Assembly: GCA_003427395.1 (NCBI GenBank)
Contig: BFEA01000762.1
Span: forward strand, 215,727 to 264,533
Direction of reading: 5' to 3'
Source of the DNA: Chara braunii
Lineage: Eukaryota; Streptophyta; Charophyceae; Charales; Characeae
Length of the DNA stretch: 48,807 nucleotides
Of the stretch, positions 1-10,363 are shown in pieces. The position numbers and the translations under genes are program-made. Position 1 is the first letter of the stretch, and each line of letters begins with the position of its first letter. The notes under the pieces were generated by a model, which saw nothing but the letters and a program-made list of their open reading frames with translations, was not told where the DNA came from and ran no database searches.

Positions 1-55
1 GGCCGCGGCCAGGGCCGAACCAGGCCGCGGCCAGGGCCGAACCAGGCCGCGGCCA
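1..55. repeat. GC-rich 22-bp tandem repeat at the window edge
   Basis: A 22-bp unit starting GGCCGCGGCCAGGGCCGAAC is present two and a half times and runs off the left edge of the window, so the array may be longer. The unit contains the palindrome GGCCGCGGCC. No coding role is visible. Confidence 0.9.
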
Positions 56-1363
56 CCGTGCAACATAAATCTCCACCATGCATCAGCCACGTGTCAATAA
101 TCGTCGCTTTCATCGGTGATCTACGGCGTTGCATCAATCGTCCCACGCAGGCGTCCTCCGACAATTGAGACTCTGGGCGCGAGACCTCACAACCGTGTTG
201 ATCCTGCTGTTAGCGCAGTCTGACGATCAAATCGACTTCACTAACGACGCCGATCTCAGCCTGCTTCGACTTTCTCCCGCTGCGGAGGTCTTCATCCTGG
301 AGCTCCTTCCCTTTGCGCCGCCCCAATGAATCGGCATCGTCTCTCGACTTTCGGGCTTCCCTCCAACCTCCCCACCTTCTGACAGTCCGCTACTGACGCC
401 CCTCTTTCTTTTCGGGTCAAGCAGCCGGACGTGCTGATCCTTGACGCTGCACAAGTGGACGGAGTGGTGGAACACGTACGCCTCACTCAGTTTCTGTTTC
501 CTTGAGGTGGGGTTCCATTGGTCTGAACCAGCCAACAAGGACGAAAAAGAGGAAGTCCCCGACAACGAGGTGAAGTTGTTGATAGTCCAAGCATGGAAAA
601 CAGATACGGAGGGGGAGCTGTTGGGGATCCTGTTCGAAAAGGTGAGGGACGGTGTAGGGCCGTACCCTGTTAAACTTTCGACGCGGAGTCGACCCCACTA
701 AGGGTCTTAGTTGGCTCTGCTCCGACCGCACTCATGCTAAGGGTGCGAAGCGTTTGTCACAGGGGCACCCCCAACTAGTGCTTTGAGATGGATGGGGATG
801 GGCCATTTTGCGAGAGAGCTTTGACATTGGGGATATGGTGCAATTGCTCCTTCGAATACTCAAGCAGTCCAGGGAGTTCATTGAAAGTCTGTCTTCTTTT
901 ATGCGTAGGCCAGGCGTTCTCTTTGGACCATGCATGCATTCACTAAGCGGGGAGTCGTTAAAGCCTTGTTGGGTTTGTGACCGCCTTTCGGCTCGGGCCC
1001 GTGGACCATGTCTCGTGATACCCCTACGCCTCCCTAGGGCTTTGCCTGCTTCCTTCTTCGGCCATCATATGCGTGACTTTTGTTGTCGCATACATCATGT
1101 ATGTCTTTCTTTTGTCCTTTGCATCCGTCCTGTACACCCTTTAGTCTTTTCGGGGCCCATCCAGCGTACACGCCCAAATTTTTCATTTTAATCTAGGCGG
1201 TCTTCTCGAACGCCTTATTTCTTTGCAGTTTGCTATAGCCGACGTTGCTTTGCACATACATGCTTCAAAACTTTATTTAAGGGCGAGGGGTTAAGTCCAC
1301 AACCCGTTTGACCTCAGCCCCCTTTTCTCTTTGTCTCCTGGTGTACCCGTGGCCCAATCCCAC
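56..1363. other. No recognisable gene
   Basis: Only short open frames occur here, the longest being 127 codons at 808-1,191 on the plus strand and 112 codons at 227-565 on the minus strand. Neither has a motif I recognise and both lie in mixed-composition DNA with stops in all frames nearby. I see no RNA gene. Confidence 0.5.
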
Positions 1364-1553
1364 TCAATGACTCCTTATGTTACTCACCTGCGTATGCAAC
1401 ACAATTTATACAAAGCATCCCCCACATGGGGTCAACACACAATCCCTCCCACAAGCCNCTCAATGACTCCTTATGTTACTCACCTGCGTATGCAACACAA
1501 TTTATACAAAGCATCCCCCACATGGGGTCAACACACAATCCCTCCCACAAGCC
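1364..1553. repeat. 95-bp perfect duplication around a single N
   Basis: A segment of about 94 bp starting CTCAATGACTCCTTATGTTA is present twice, once on each side of a single N at 1,458, and the two copies look identical. Perfect identity on both sides of an ambiguity code is what a failed overlap merge leaves when a scaffold gap is closed, so this is more likely an assembly product than a biological tandem repeat. Confidence 0.85.
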
Positions 1554-1995
1554 TAAGTTCCCTTTTCCTTAACCCTTTGTGTTTTTCCTTTTCCTTCCTT
1601 AGTCTAGGTCAATCTCTTCCCTTAGTCATGCAGTCGGGATAATGGTTGAGTCAACTGACCTTGCTTTAAGTACCAACTCTCTCTAGTCCCTTTCCGGACT
1701 TACCTCCTTCCAATTCCCTAAGTGTCTTTTCCTTCCCTCTTGGCGGCACAAGGGACCGACAACCCTCCCCTTGCCCACTTTCTCCGCCAAGTGAGGACAA
1801 ATTTATTTCACCGTTCGTTTCTTGGCAATGTAACAAGTGAGTGGGAGGGGTTAGTTACACGCCAAGAAGAGAGGGAGGGGGGACAAGGTAAAACCAAGGC
1901 TTTAGAATGTGGGAGGAGGACGATGACGGGGAGAGGGAGGCGGTGGTGAAGGAGGAAGAAGTGGAGAAAAGAGAAAGGGGCCAAAGGATAGGGGA

Positions 1996-1998
<3 letters not shown>
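1554..1998. other. No recognisable gene
   Basis: Pyrimidine-rich and then purine-rich DNA leading into the AG microsatellite. The 75-codon frame at 1,722-1,949 becomes low complexity at its end and has no recognisable motif. Confidence 0.5.
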
Positions 1999-2085
<87 letters not shown>

Positions 2086-2086
2086 N

Positions 2087-2139
<53 letters not shown>
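1999..2139. repeat. (AG)n microsatellite with an N at 2,086
   Basis: An uninterrupted AG dinucleotide run of about 140 bp with one N. The Arg-Glu and Leu-Ser peptides read across it are artefacts of the repeat. The N suggests that the true length is not resolved. Confidence 0.98.
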
Positions 2140-2141
<2 letters not shown>

Positions 2142-2279
2142 CCCTACTCCTAATCAAACTTATCTTCTTACTCGTCCTACCGTCCTACCTAAGGTTACCT
2201 TTCTATATCTTGCTTCATTGTGTTCCTTTGATCATGGTCTTTGGTCGGTAAAAGGAAAGAAGTGGGAAGGAGGTGTGCG

Positions 2280-3020
2280 GCGGTTGGATATGGAAGGCGG
2301 TTGAGGAAGATGAGGAAGAAGATGTGAGGTGGTTAACTATGGTCAATGGGTGAAGAAAATAGAGGAGGAAGAAGGTGTGAGGTGGTGGCCTATGGTGGAT
2401 GGGTGAGGAAGGTGGAGGAGGAAGATGTTGCGAGGTGGTTGGCTATGGTGGATAGGTGAAAAAGATGGAGGAGGAAGATGGGTTGAGGTGGTTGGCTATG
2501 GTGGATGACTGAAGGAGATGGAGGAGGGAGATGGTGTGAGGTGGTTGGCTATGGTGGATGTGTGAAGAAGATGGAGGAGGAAGATGATGTGATGTGGTTC
2601 GGCTATGGTGGATGGATGAAGAAGATGGAGGAGGAAGAAGGTTTGAGGTGGTTGGCTATGGTGGATGGGTGAAGAAGATGAAGGAGGAAGATGATGGGAT
2701 GTGGTTCGGCTATGGTGGATGGATGAAAAAGATGAAGGAGGAAGATGGTTTGAGGTGGTTGGCTATGGTGGATGGGTGAAGAAGACGGAGAAAGGAGATG
2801 GTGGAAGGTGGTTGGCTATGGTGGGTGGGTGAAGAAGATGGAGAAGGAAGATGATGTGAGGTGGTTGGCTATGGTGGATGGATAAAAAAGATGGAGGAGG
2901 AAGATAGTTTGAGGCGGTTGGCTATGGTGGGTGGGTGAAGAAGATGGAGGAGGAAGATGGTGTGAAGTGGTTTCAGCTATGGCGGATGGATGAAGAAGAT
3001 AGAGGAGGAAGATGGTGTGA
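2280..3020. repeat. Minisatellite, unit 53-54 bp, about 14 copies
   Basis: A purine-rich unit containing GGTTGGCTATGGTGGATG followed by GAAGAAGATGGAGGAGGAAG recurs every 53-54 bp; the GGTT(C)GGC anchor lies at about 2,490, 2,543, 2,596, 2,650 and 2,703. Copies differ by point changes and one-base length changes, so no single frame stays open across the array. The short Gly/Trp/Lys/Glu-rich frame at 2,594-2,779 is a product of the array. Confidence 0.93.
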
Positions 3021-3796
3021 AGAGTCCAATACTTCATCCTACTTTAAGCGTCCGGCTCAGCCTCCCTAAGTTGTCCTTAGTTCCAGATTTCAAGAAGTTC
3101 AGACTTGCAGCAACTAATCCTACAATAGATATGCAGAAAATACAGACTTGTAAAAACACAGATTTCATAAAACACAGTCTTTGCAGATTTGCAGATTTGC
3201 AGATTTTGCAGATTTGCAGATTTTTGTCGTTTTTGCCCAAGGAGGGTGAACCGAAAAACATAGTTCTGCATTTCCTACCCAAAACTATGTCAGAATCAGT
3301 CCTAATTTGGTGGGCTCTCTGTCTGTAACCTATGGAAGAACACTATCAAGTTTGGTCGGATTCCGTCGTCGTTTGCCCCTACTTGCTTGTTTCAGGCACC
3401 GCCTGAGGCTCTAGACGAACAGTTCGGTAAAGTCCATTTCCCGTTTTTGGAGGAAAATTAATATAGATGACCTGCAGGTTCTGCAGGGCATCTGTCTATA
3501 CCTAGGATATGAGGTCTGAGAATTTTCATCCCCCATATCCTTGGTTTGTCGGAATTGGCCAGAAGTGCCCCCGGATCGCATTGGCCCCTTAGTTCCTTTT
3601 TCGGACCGGCCCGTGCTCCGGAGGTCGGCTATCGACTTTCCAGCAGCAGCAACAGCAAGGGGTTTGGTCAGACATCATCAGCAAGAACAACATTATTATA
3701 AACGGCAACGGAAACAACAATAGTCACAGTAAAAAAACACAGTTCTTTTTCCTTCCTCATATTTACCACGTTCGATTATGACACGGGGGTCTCACT
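3021..3796. other. Unassigned DNA with a GCAGATTT short tandem repeat
   Basis: At about 3,183-3,226 the octamer GCAGATTT is repeated about five times with small length changes. The 3,630-3,725 stretch is rich in CAG/CAA/AAC triplets and reads as Gln/Asn-rich peptide in two frames. No conserved domain is visible, and the 112-codon frame at 2,990-3,328 is not recognised. Confidence 0.5.
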
Positions 3797-4975
3797 AGGC
3801 CATATATGTGTCAAGGGAAAATACATGGATTTCACAAGTTGAACAGCCAAGGACGAATCTGACTATCACCAAGTGCATGAGGCAAACAAAGCAAGAGTGT
3901 GACAAGGGAAAACACATGCATTTCACAAGTTGAATTAGCTATGGAGGAATTGGACTATCACCAAGTGCAAGGAATGGACAAAGCATGAGTATGACAAGGG
4001 AAAACACATGCATTTCACGAGTTGAACAAGTAGGGAAAAATCATACTATCACCACGTGCAAGGAATGGATAAAGCATGAGTGCGACAAGGGAAAACACAT
4101 GCTCCACACAAGTTGAACAACTAGGGAAGAATCATTCTATCACCAAGTGCAAGGAATAGACAAAGCATGAATAAGACAAGGAAAAACACATGCTCTACAC
4201 AAGTTGAACAGCTAGGGAAGAACCGGACTATCACCAAGTGCAAGGAATAGACGAAGCATGAGTAGAACAAGGGAAACACATGCATTTCAGAAGTTGAACA
4301 ACTAGGAAAGAATCAGACTATCACCAAGTGCAAGAAATGGACAAAGCATGAGTGTGACAAGGAAAAACACATGCTCCACACAAGTTGAACAGCTAGGGGG
4401 GAATCAGACTATTACCAAGTGCAAAGAATAAACAAGGCGTGAGTAGGACAAGGGAAAACATATGCATTTCACAAGTTGAACAGCTAGGGAAGGATAAGAC
4501 TGTCACCAAGTACAAGGAATGGACAAAGCATGAGTGCGACAAGGGAAAACACATGCTCCACGCAAGTTGAACAGTCAGGGAAGAGTCGGACTATCACCAA
4601 GTGCAAGGAATAGACAAAGCATGCAAGAGAAAACACTTGCATTTCGCAAGTTGAACAACTAGGGAAGAATCAGACTATCACCAAGTGCAAGGAATTGACA
4701 AAGCATGAGTGTGACAAGAGAAAATACATACTCCACACAAGTTGAACAACTAGGGAAAAATCGGAATATCACCAAGTGAAGGAATTGACGAAACACGAGT
4801 GTGACAATGAAAAATACATATATTTCACAAGTTGAATAGCCAAGTGCGAATCTGACTATCACCAAGTGCAAGGAATGGACAAAACATGAGTATCATAAGG
4901 GAAAACACATGCATTTCACGAGCTGAGCAGCTAGGGAAGAATCGGACTATCACCAAGTGCAAGAAATGGGCAAAA
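3797..4975. repeat. Minisatellite, unit about 91 bp, about 13 copies
   Basis: The unit contains GACAAGGGAAAACACATGCA, then TTTCACAAGTTGAACAGCTA, then CTATCACCAAGTGCAAGGAA. The CTATCACC anchor occurs at about 3,863, 3,955, 4,046, 4,137 and 4,228, giving a 91-92 bp period. Two variants of the middle segment (CATTTCAC and CTCCACAC) are interleaved, which suggests higher-order structure. Frames through it carry frequent stops. Confidence 0.94.
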
Positions 4976-5318
4976 CAAGAGTGAAATATCATCCAAAATA
5001 CTAGAAAAAGTACAAACCAAAGTTGCGATTTACTACTAAGTAAAGAAATGGAGAGAAAATGAGGGGAGAATGAGTGAAACTCACTCTCATGCATGAAATC
5101 ACAAAATGGAAAGTGACGATTTACATGGAAGTGAAGGAAAGGACAAAACAAGAGTGAAAGATAATTCAAAACACTAGAAAGAGCATAAACCAAAGTTGTG
5201 ATTTACTACTAAGTGAAGAAATTGAGAGAATGTGAGGGGAGAGTGAGTGAAACTCACTCTCATGCATGAAATCACAAAATGAAAAGTGGCGATTTACTTT
5301 GGAGTGAAGAGTGAGCCC
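4973..5318. repeat. 173-bp tandem duplication
   Basis: Two copies of a 173-bp block, anchored by CCAAAGTTG(C/T)GATTTACTA at 5,017 and 5,190, follow directly on the 91-bp array. Each copy contains the small inverted repeat GAGTGAAACTCACTC and the palindrome TCATGCATGA. The first copy starts inside the last 91-bp unit, so the two arrays are fused. Confidence 0.9.
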
Positions 5319-5390
5319 ATAGGGAAACCATTACTAGTGAAAGAGCCTCCTACTACCTACTCTAAGCTTTGGGAAGTACCCATGGAGAGA

Positions 5391-5733
5391 GAGAAGATGA
5401 GGAGGAAGAACAAAAGGGAATGTAGATGAAGGGACATGGAGGAGAAAGAGAAGAAGAAGGGGACAAAGAAAGGGGGGAGGAGGAAGAAGGAGAAAAAAAA
5501 GACGAAGCTTGAAGAAGAAAAAGAAGAAGAAGAAGAAGAAGAAGAAGAAGAAGAATAAGAAGAAGAAGAGAAAGAAAAAGAAGAGAAAGATGAAGAAGGG
5601 AAAGAAGAAGAAGAAAAAGAAGAAGAAGAGAAAGAAGAAGAAGAAAAAGAAGAAAAAGAAGAAAAAGAAGAAGAAAAAGGAGAAGAAAACAAGAAGAAGA
5701 AGAAAAAAAAAAAAAAAAAAAAAAAAAAAAAAN

Positions 5734-5829
<96 letters not shown>

Positions 5830-5840
5830 AGAAGAAGAAG
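5391..5840. repeat. Purine tract: (GAA)n grading into poly(A), N at 5,733
   Basis: About 450 bp of almost pure purine. GAA/GAAA repeats occupy roughly 5,510-5,700 and a poly(A) run of more than 120 bp follows with a single N inside. The Lys-rich and Phe-rich frames read from it are low-complexity artefacts. The N indicates a collapsed or gap-joined tract. Confidence 0.97.
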
Positions 5841-6965
5841 AGGATTCTCCTTCTTTTCACTCACCTCTTCTAGTATCTTGGAGTTGGAACACCAATTTTG
5901 ATGATGCTTTCCCCTTCACTTGGCTACGACTTCCTTTTTCCTCAAACCCTTCTCATCCCTCCTCCTCAGTCCCTTCTTGATAATGACAAACTCCTATGAC
6001 TATGGCTATGGAGTCCTCCCCTCTTAGAGGGCTAATGAGACTCTCTCTAGCCTTTCCTTCTTCCTCACATCCTGGGGGCTACGACGGATCACCTTTACAG
6101 GTCAGTCTCACTACCACGAGCCTCTAGAGCTCCTCACACTAGTCTACAGTCTCCTCTAAGCTCCCAAATTGGCAGGGGTTCCCCTCTCCTTACTCCAAGT
6201 GAGAGAAGTGCTCCTATGAGCTCACTCGGACAGCATGGGCATACCTCATGCAAATGTGAGTGTGGTGGGCTGCTCCCTCAGCTTATGTAGGCTGAAACTG
6301 AAGTATCGGTCAGCCCATGAGCCTCCTCATGTGCCTCCAAGTGAACCGAGGTACCCCCCAAGGCAAAACCTACCATTAGGCCCCTCTTGGGGTACCCAGG
6401 CCTCATTTTGACCAAGTACATGCAATCTGAGCGGTTGGTACCAACTCGGATTGCCTCTTGGTTTCCCTTGGCCTCTTTTCTTTTTCAAATGCTGCCCCTT
6501 TGAGTCTAAATGTCCAAGGGGAAGCCCCATTTAAGAGAAAAAACCATAGTGAACCTCTTTCTCAATTTTTTCATTTTCTATCTCATTTTTTGTAGGCCGA
6601 GGTATTGTCCCATGCCTCGGTGCTTTTTAAGCCTTGGATCTGGCTGAGAACGAAGGTCAGCAATATTCCGAGCTACCCCTTGGTGATCCTTGCTTCAAAT
6701 TTGAGCCCCTAAGCTCACTTTTTCAGTTTTTGGTTCATCTGGCCCTCCGTTTGGGTCAAATGCACAATTTTATCATTTTCCTTCTTTTGTTTCTTTCCAT
6801 TTTGGGCTGCCAACTCATTCCGGAGTTGGGCGTTTGAGTTGACCTCATAAAAAACGGCCATATTCCCCCCTCCATGGATCCGAATCATGGATTCGAATCT
6901 AAAATTCATGACCCAAAAGAAAACTGGTCATTTTCATTTTGCATTTTTTTCAATTTTTCTTTTTT
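5841..6965. other. No recognisable gene
   Basis: Mixed-composition DNA with only short frames (up to 67 codons). A small inverted repeat of about 11 bp, GGATCCGAATC and GATTCGAATCT, lies at 6,878-6,903. The GATTCGAATC within it resembles a tRNA B box, but no cloverleaf can be built upstream. Confidence 0.5.
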
Positions 6966-7020
6966 AATTCAGATTTTGCAGAGATATTGCCCAAAGGGTC
7001 ATATCTCTGCAATCCGAATT
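6966..7020. repeat. 55-nt near-perfect hairpin
   Basis: The two halves pair from AATTC...GAATT at the base through GCAGAGATAT/ATATCTCTGC to CCC-AAA-GGG at the tip, with a few mismatches and a two-base bulge. The arms are about 25-27 nt, the size of a small foldback or MITE end. No poly(T) run follows directly, so it is not a simple terminator. Confidence 0.85.
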
Positions 7021-7059
7021 GCCCTTCTCTAAATCTGGAGGGATGAGGTCACTGTAGGG

Positions 7060-7135
7060 ACCTGCCAGTCCCAATAGGCCGACACATTCTCCTCTACTTT
7101 TTTCTCTCCCGTTGTGTTATTTCTCCTTCATATTN

Positions 7136-7167
<32 letters not shown>

Positions 7168-7560
7168 ATGTGACAAGTGTCAAATGACTGTTGAGTTTTT
7201 TTNTAGGTCATGGGTCCTCGTCTATGGCCAGATTCAGTCTAAGCGGTTGACCATTATATCTCGAATTGCAATAATGAAGTTCCCATGCTCATGGGGGGTT
7301 TCATTTTGCCTCCGTTAGTTTCAATTTAGAGCCCCTCCGATTTTCTTTCGACAGCCTTTTTTCTGTGTTGAGACCCTTGGAGCTCTATTTTCTCATGCCT
7401 AGCTAGTCCGAGATGTACCGGAGTCTTGGACAACCCTCCCCTCACCATTACTTCATTTTTTTTCCCCTCATGACTTTCTCACTTGACTCCAATAGTGCTT
7501 GCACTAGTGGTGCTAATATTTTTCACCGTCTAGATCTTAATCTCGACAGTGTCGTTTGCT
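7060..7560. repeat. Diverged duplicate, copy 1 (partner at 9,190-9,720)
   Basis: This segment and 9,190-9,720 share a sequence of landmarks in the same order: AGGGACCTG(C/T)CAGTCCC, a pyrimidine-rich stretch, CAAGTGTCAA, a ...TATATCTC...TGCAAT element, CCCATG, and GCACTAGTG(G/A)TGCT. Copy 1 carries a poly(T) tract at 7,136-7,166 flanked by Ns at 7,135 and 7,203. The copies are well diverged, so this is an old duplication or two members of one transposon family. Confidence 0.7.
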
Positions 7561-7930
7561 TTGCGTCACTATTCCTCTCGTTGGCTCATGGTTCCCTTGG
7601 GACATCTCAAGTCCCCGCCACTCTTCCCGTACTAGTTCCATTTTTTTTCCCCTCCGGTAGTCCAGCCGACGCATGTCCTATTTTTCGACTACTTTTGTTT
7701 TGGCTCATTTAGTCTCCGATATCATCCTGGACGACGTCCCATTTTTATATTGGGACCCTCTTGTCCTTGCTAGTTCCAATATCCCCTCCTCAAGTGCCTC
7801 ATATGTGCCGATTATTCTCGGCCGCGAGATCCTCATCTCACGGTTGTCGTTTACCGTTTTTATTTGCCTCATGTCGAAGTCACTATTTTCTAGCCTTTTG
7901 GGCATACCATGGCTTATTTTCTCTTGGCCT

Positions 7931-8285
7931 AGGCATCCTTATGCAGCCCGTTATTTCTCAGACTGCAACTGTGGTAATTTCCCTAGTCCCACAACCCCAC
8001 AACTTGCCCCAAATTGAAAGAAAGTGAAACGCTCAATTTTCAAGTGCATTCGGGCTCCATATTGACTCTAGATACACCAAAAACATGTGTTTTCCCTTCC
8101 CCATGCAGTCCGTTGTAACTTGGACTGCAGTAGGGGTCAATTCCCTAGCCTCATTGCCCACAACTAGCCCAAAGCTGAAGGAAAAAGAAACGACTAACTT
8201 TCAAGTGCATCCGGACTCAATATTGACTCCGGATGCATCTAAAACATGTGTTTCCTTTCCCCTATGCAATCCATTGTATCTCGGT
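7931..8285. repeat. About 165-bp tandem repeat, two full copies and a stub
   Basis: Units begin near 7,940, 8,105 and 8,266 with TGCAGTCCGTT-like sequence and end in ACATGTGTTT(T)CC. Each unit starts with a short inverted repeat, TGCAGTCC...GGACTGCA, with a 10-nt spacer. The same hairpin motif appears at 9,389 inside the other diverged duplicate, linking the two repeats. Confidence 0.85.
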
Positions 8286-8294
8286 TGTATGAGG

Positions 8295-8341
8295 CCTTGA
8301 TTTTTCTTGATTTTCTCTGCAAAATCAAGAAAAAATCAAGG
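8295..8341. repeat. 47-nt hairpin with 20-bp stem
   Basis: CCTTGATTTTTCTTGATTTT is followed by the 6-nt loop CTCTGC and then by its reverse complement with one extra A. The stem is almost perfect and AT-rich. It lies just after the stub of the 165-bp repeat. It could be a foldback element or a small-RNA precursor; nothing in the sequence decides between them. Confidence 0.9.
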
Positions 8342-9189
8342 TCCTTTGCAACCGCCATATTCCAAAATGTATCTGGTTACGGGTGTATCTTCCCAAGTGG
8401 TCGTTTTTAACCGTTAAACCACCAGTACCTCCACCAGTGTTAAGAAATTACGATGTCTTGGTTACTACCCGAACTTTTCGGGGTGGGACACAAGTCGACA
8501 ATGTCTCATAAATCTGAATTTTATAGTCCAGGAAAAAGGGGGGGAAAAAAATGGTTTCTCTACTACAATGATGTCGGGCAGGGTTGTCTAGGAGGCCGTG
8601 CTCACAATCTTCCTCCACAGAATGCACCTAACAGGTAAGGCGGTCATACTCTGAATGTTACTGTTTTCTTTTTTTTGTTGGTCGTGTGTTTCTTATGAGT
8701 CCTCTGTTCGTAAATTGCTCAAGTTGTCCGTGATCTGCTCAAGCTGTGTTTTGTCAGAGGATTGTAAGGCTCATTACACTAACACTTAGAGGAATGTATC
8801 CAACCATTTTCACGGTCGGATCCGTGTGCCCGTTTTTTGTCCCTTTTATTATCTTTTCGGAATCTGACAACCTGGTCACGGGGCTGAGATGCCATCAGTG
8901 AGGGCACACTCACACTACCACTTCCAAGAATGTATACAACTGCGATCACGATCAAAACTTTGTTTTCTTTTTTTTTATTATTCTTTTATGAAATTCACGG
9001 CCGCAACTTTTCTTCTGTTTTTTTGTTTTTTTTTTGTTTTTTCGGTGAGAGTACCAGAAAGAAAACGAAGTGGTACCCAGGCTTGAAAAAACTCGGAGCG
9101 CAGTGAAATTTAGGGTCAGCAAAAAAAGACTCGGAGATACTGGTGGTTTAAGTCTTTTTTTTTTTTTTTTTCCCCTTCCCTTTTTGAAC
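8342..9189. other. No recognisable gene
   Basis: T-rich DNA with only short frames (61 and 65 codons). Homopolymer T runs occur near 9,000-9,030 and 9,155-9,171. I find no motif or RNA gene. Confidence 0.5.
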
Positions 9190-9720
9190 AGTAGGGACCT
9201 GTCAGTCCCTACGTGTGGCAGTCCCTACTGACGGTCAACTCACTCGCTCCCTCTCACGCCTTTTGTCTTATTCTCCCACATTTTTCTTTTCCTTTTCTTT
9301 CTGTTTCTAGCATGTCAAGTGTCAAGTGGCCATTGAGGCCTTTTCTAGGCCCTTCCTCTTAGTTTTGACCCTCCCTATGCCCATGGTGCAGTCCGTTATA
9401 TCTCCGACTGCAATTGTGGCTCCCTCATGCCCATGAGAACCTCCTTTTACCTTTATTTCTCTCATAAAGTGACCCCTCATACTCCGATTTTCTCCCGGAG
9501 GCATGTTTTTCACACGAACTCTCTTTTAATTCATTTTCTTAAGGGAGGCAGATCCGAGATTTTTCGAATTGCTCTCATGCCTCCTCCTTCATGTTTCCTT
9601 ACTTTTCCTTTTCCTTTTGGTCTTCTTGTTTGCTCCCACTAGTACTTGCACTAGTGATGCTGATATTCTTGGTCGTCAAGATCTCGATCTTGATGGTGCA
9701 TCTTGCTTTAATTATTTTTC
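9190..9720. repeat. Diverged duplicate, copy 2 (partner at 7,060-7,560)
   Basis: Shares ordered landmarks with 7,060-7,560, including the AGGGACCTG...CAGTCCC start, CAAGTGTCAAGTG, the hairpin TGCAGTCCGTTATATCTCCG at 9,388, and ACTTGCACTAGTGATGCT near 9,650. In this copy the frame around the last landmark reads Asp-Ala-Asp-Ile and Asp-Leu-Asp-Leu-Asp, and copy 1 has a similar Asp-rich reading, so the block may once have been coding. Confidence 0.7.
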
Positions 9721-10363
9721 CCTCATCTCGCTCCGCAGTTCCTCTTGAGACATTCTCATGCCCCCGCCACTCATCCTGTGCCAGTCCCCAGAACTTGTCT
9801 CGCCTGGTGGTCCCGCTGGTACTTGTCCCGCCGCCGCCGCCGGTGGTCCCGTCGATTTTTTGTCCTGGACACCATTATTTTTAGTTAGCCTCACGTGGTC
9901 CCTGATACTTTTCCTCATGGTGTCCCGGTTTCTTTTGGCGTCTACCGCCCTATAGTGGTTCACTTTCTCTATCTTTTCTCGAGCCTTGCGCACGCCGGTC
10001 TCTCCGGCCACGGGACCTCCAATCCGTGGTTTTCGTTAATTGTCGTTGGTTGCCCCTACGTTGGGCCCAAATTTTCTAGTGTCTCGCGGCCACTAGGGTT
10101 GTCCACCTTTCAGCTTCACTATTCTCTTGTCATCTGCCGCGCCCCACTTGCTCAGTTCATGACCCCTCGGGTCCTTGCCATGCCAAATTCGAATGACCCT
10201 CCTGGCCCCATGCTATGCCCCTGTGCGCCCACGTCCTGTTACTCCCTTGCCATTGCCCGATCCTTCACCCTGCGGTACTCAGCCCAGGGCATCATTCCTC
10301 CCGGCGGTCCCGTCCTAGTCCTTTGTCTTTTCTCTCTTTCTTGTCTCCTTTCTCCGAATTTCT

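Noticed and set aside
2280-4975. CRISPR-like regularly spaced repeats
   Set aside because: The units are head-to-tail minisatellites with no unique spacers between conserved repeats, and the setting is eukaryotic.
5334-5901. Long Phe-rich and Lys-rich open frames
   Set aside because: They are translations of poly(T)/poly(A) and GAA repeats, broken only by an N.
6892-6903. tRNA gene suggested by GATTCGAATC
   Set aside because: No A box, acceptor stem or anticodon arm can be built around it; it is half of a short inverted repeat.
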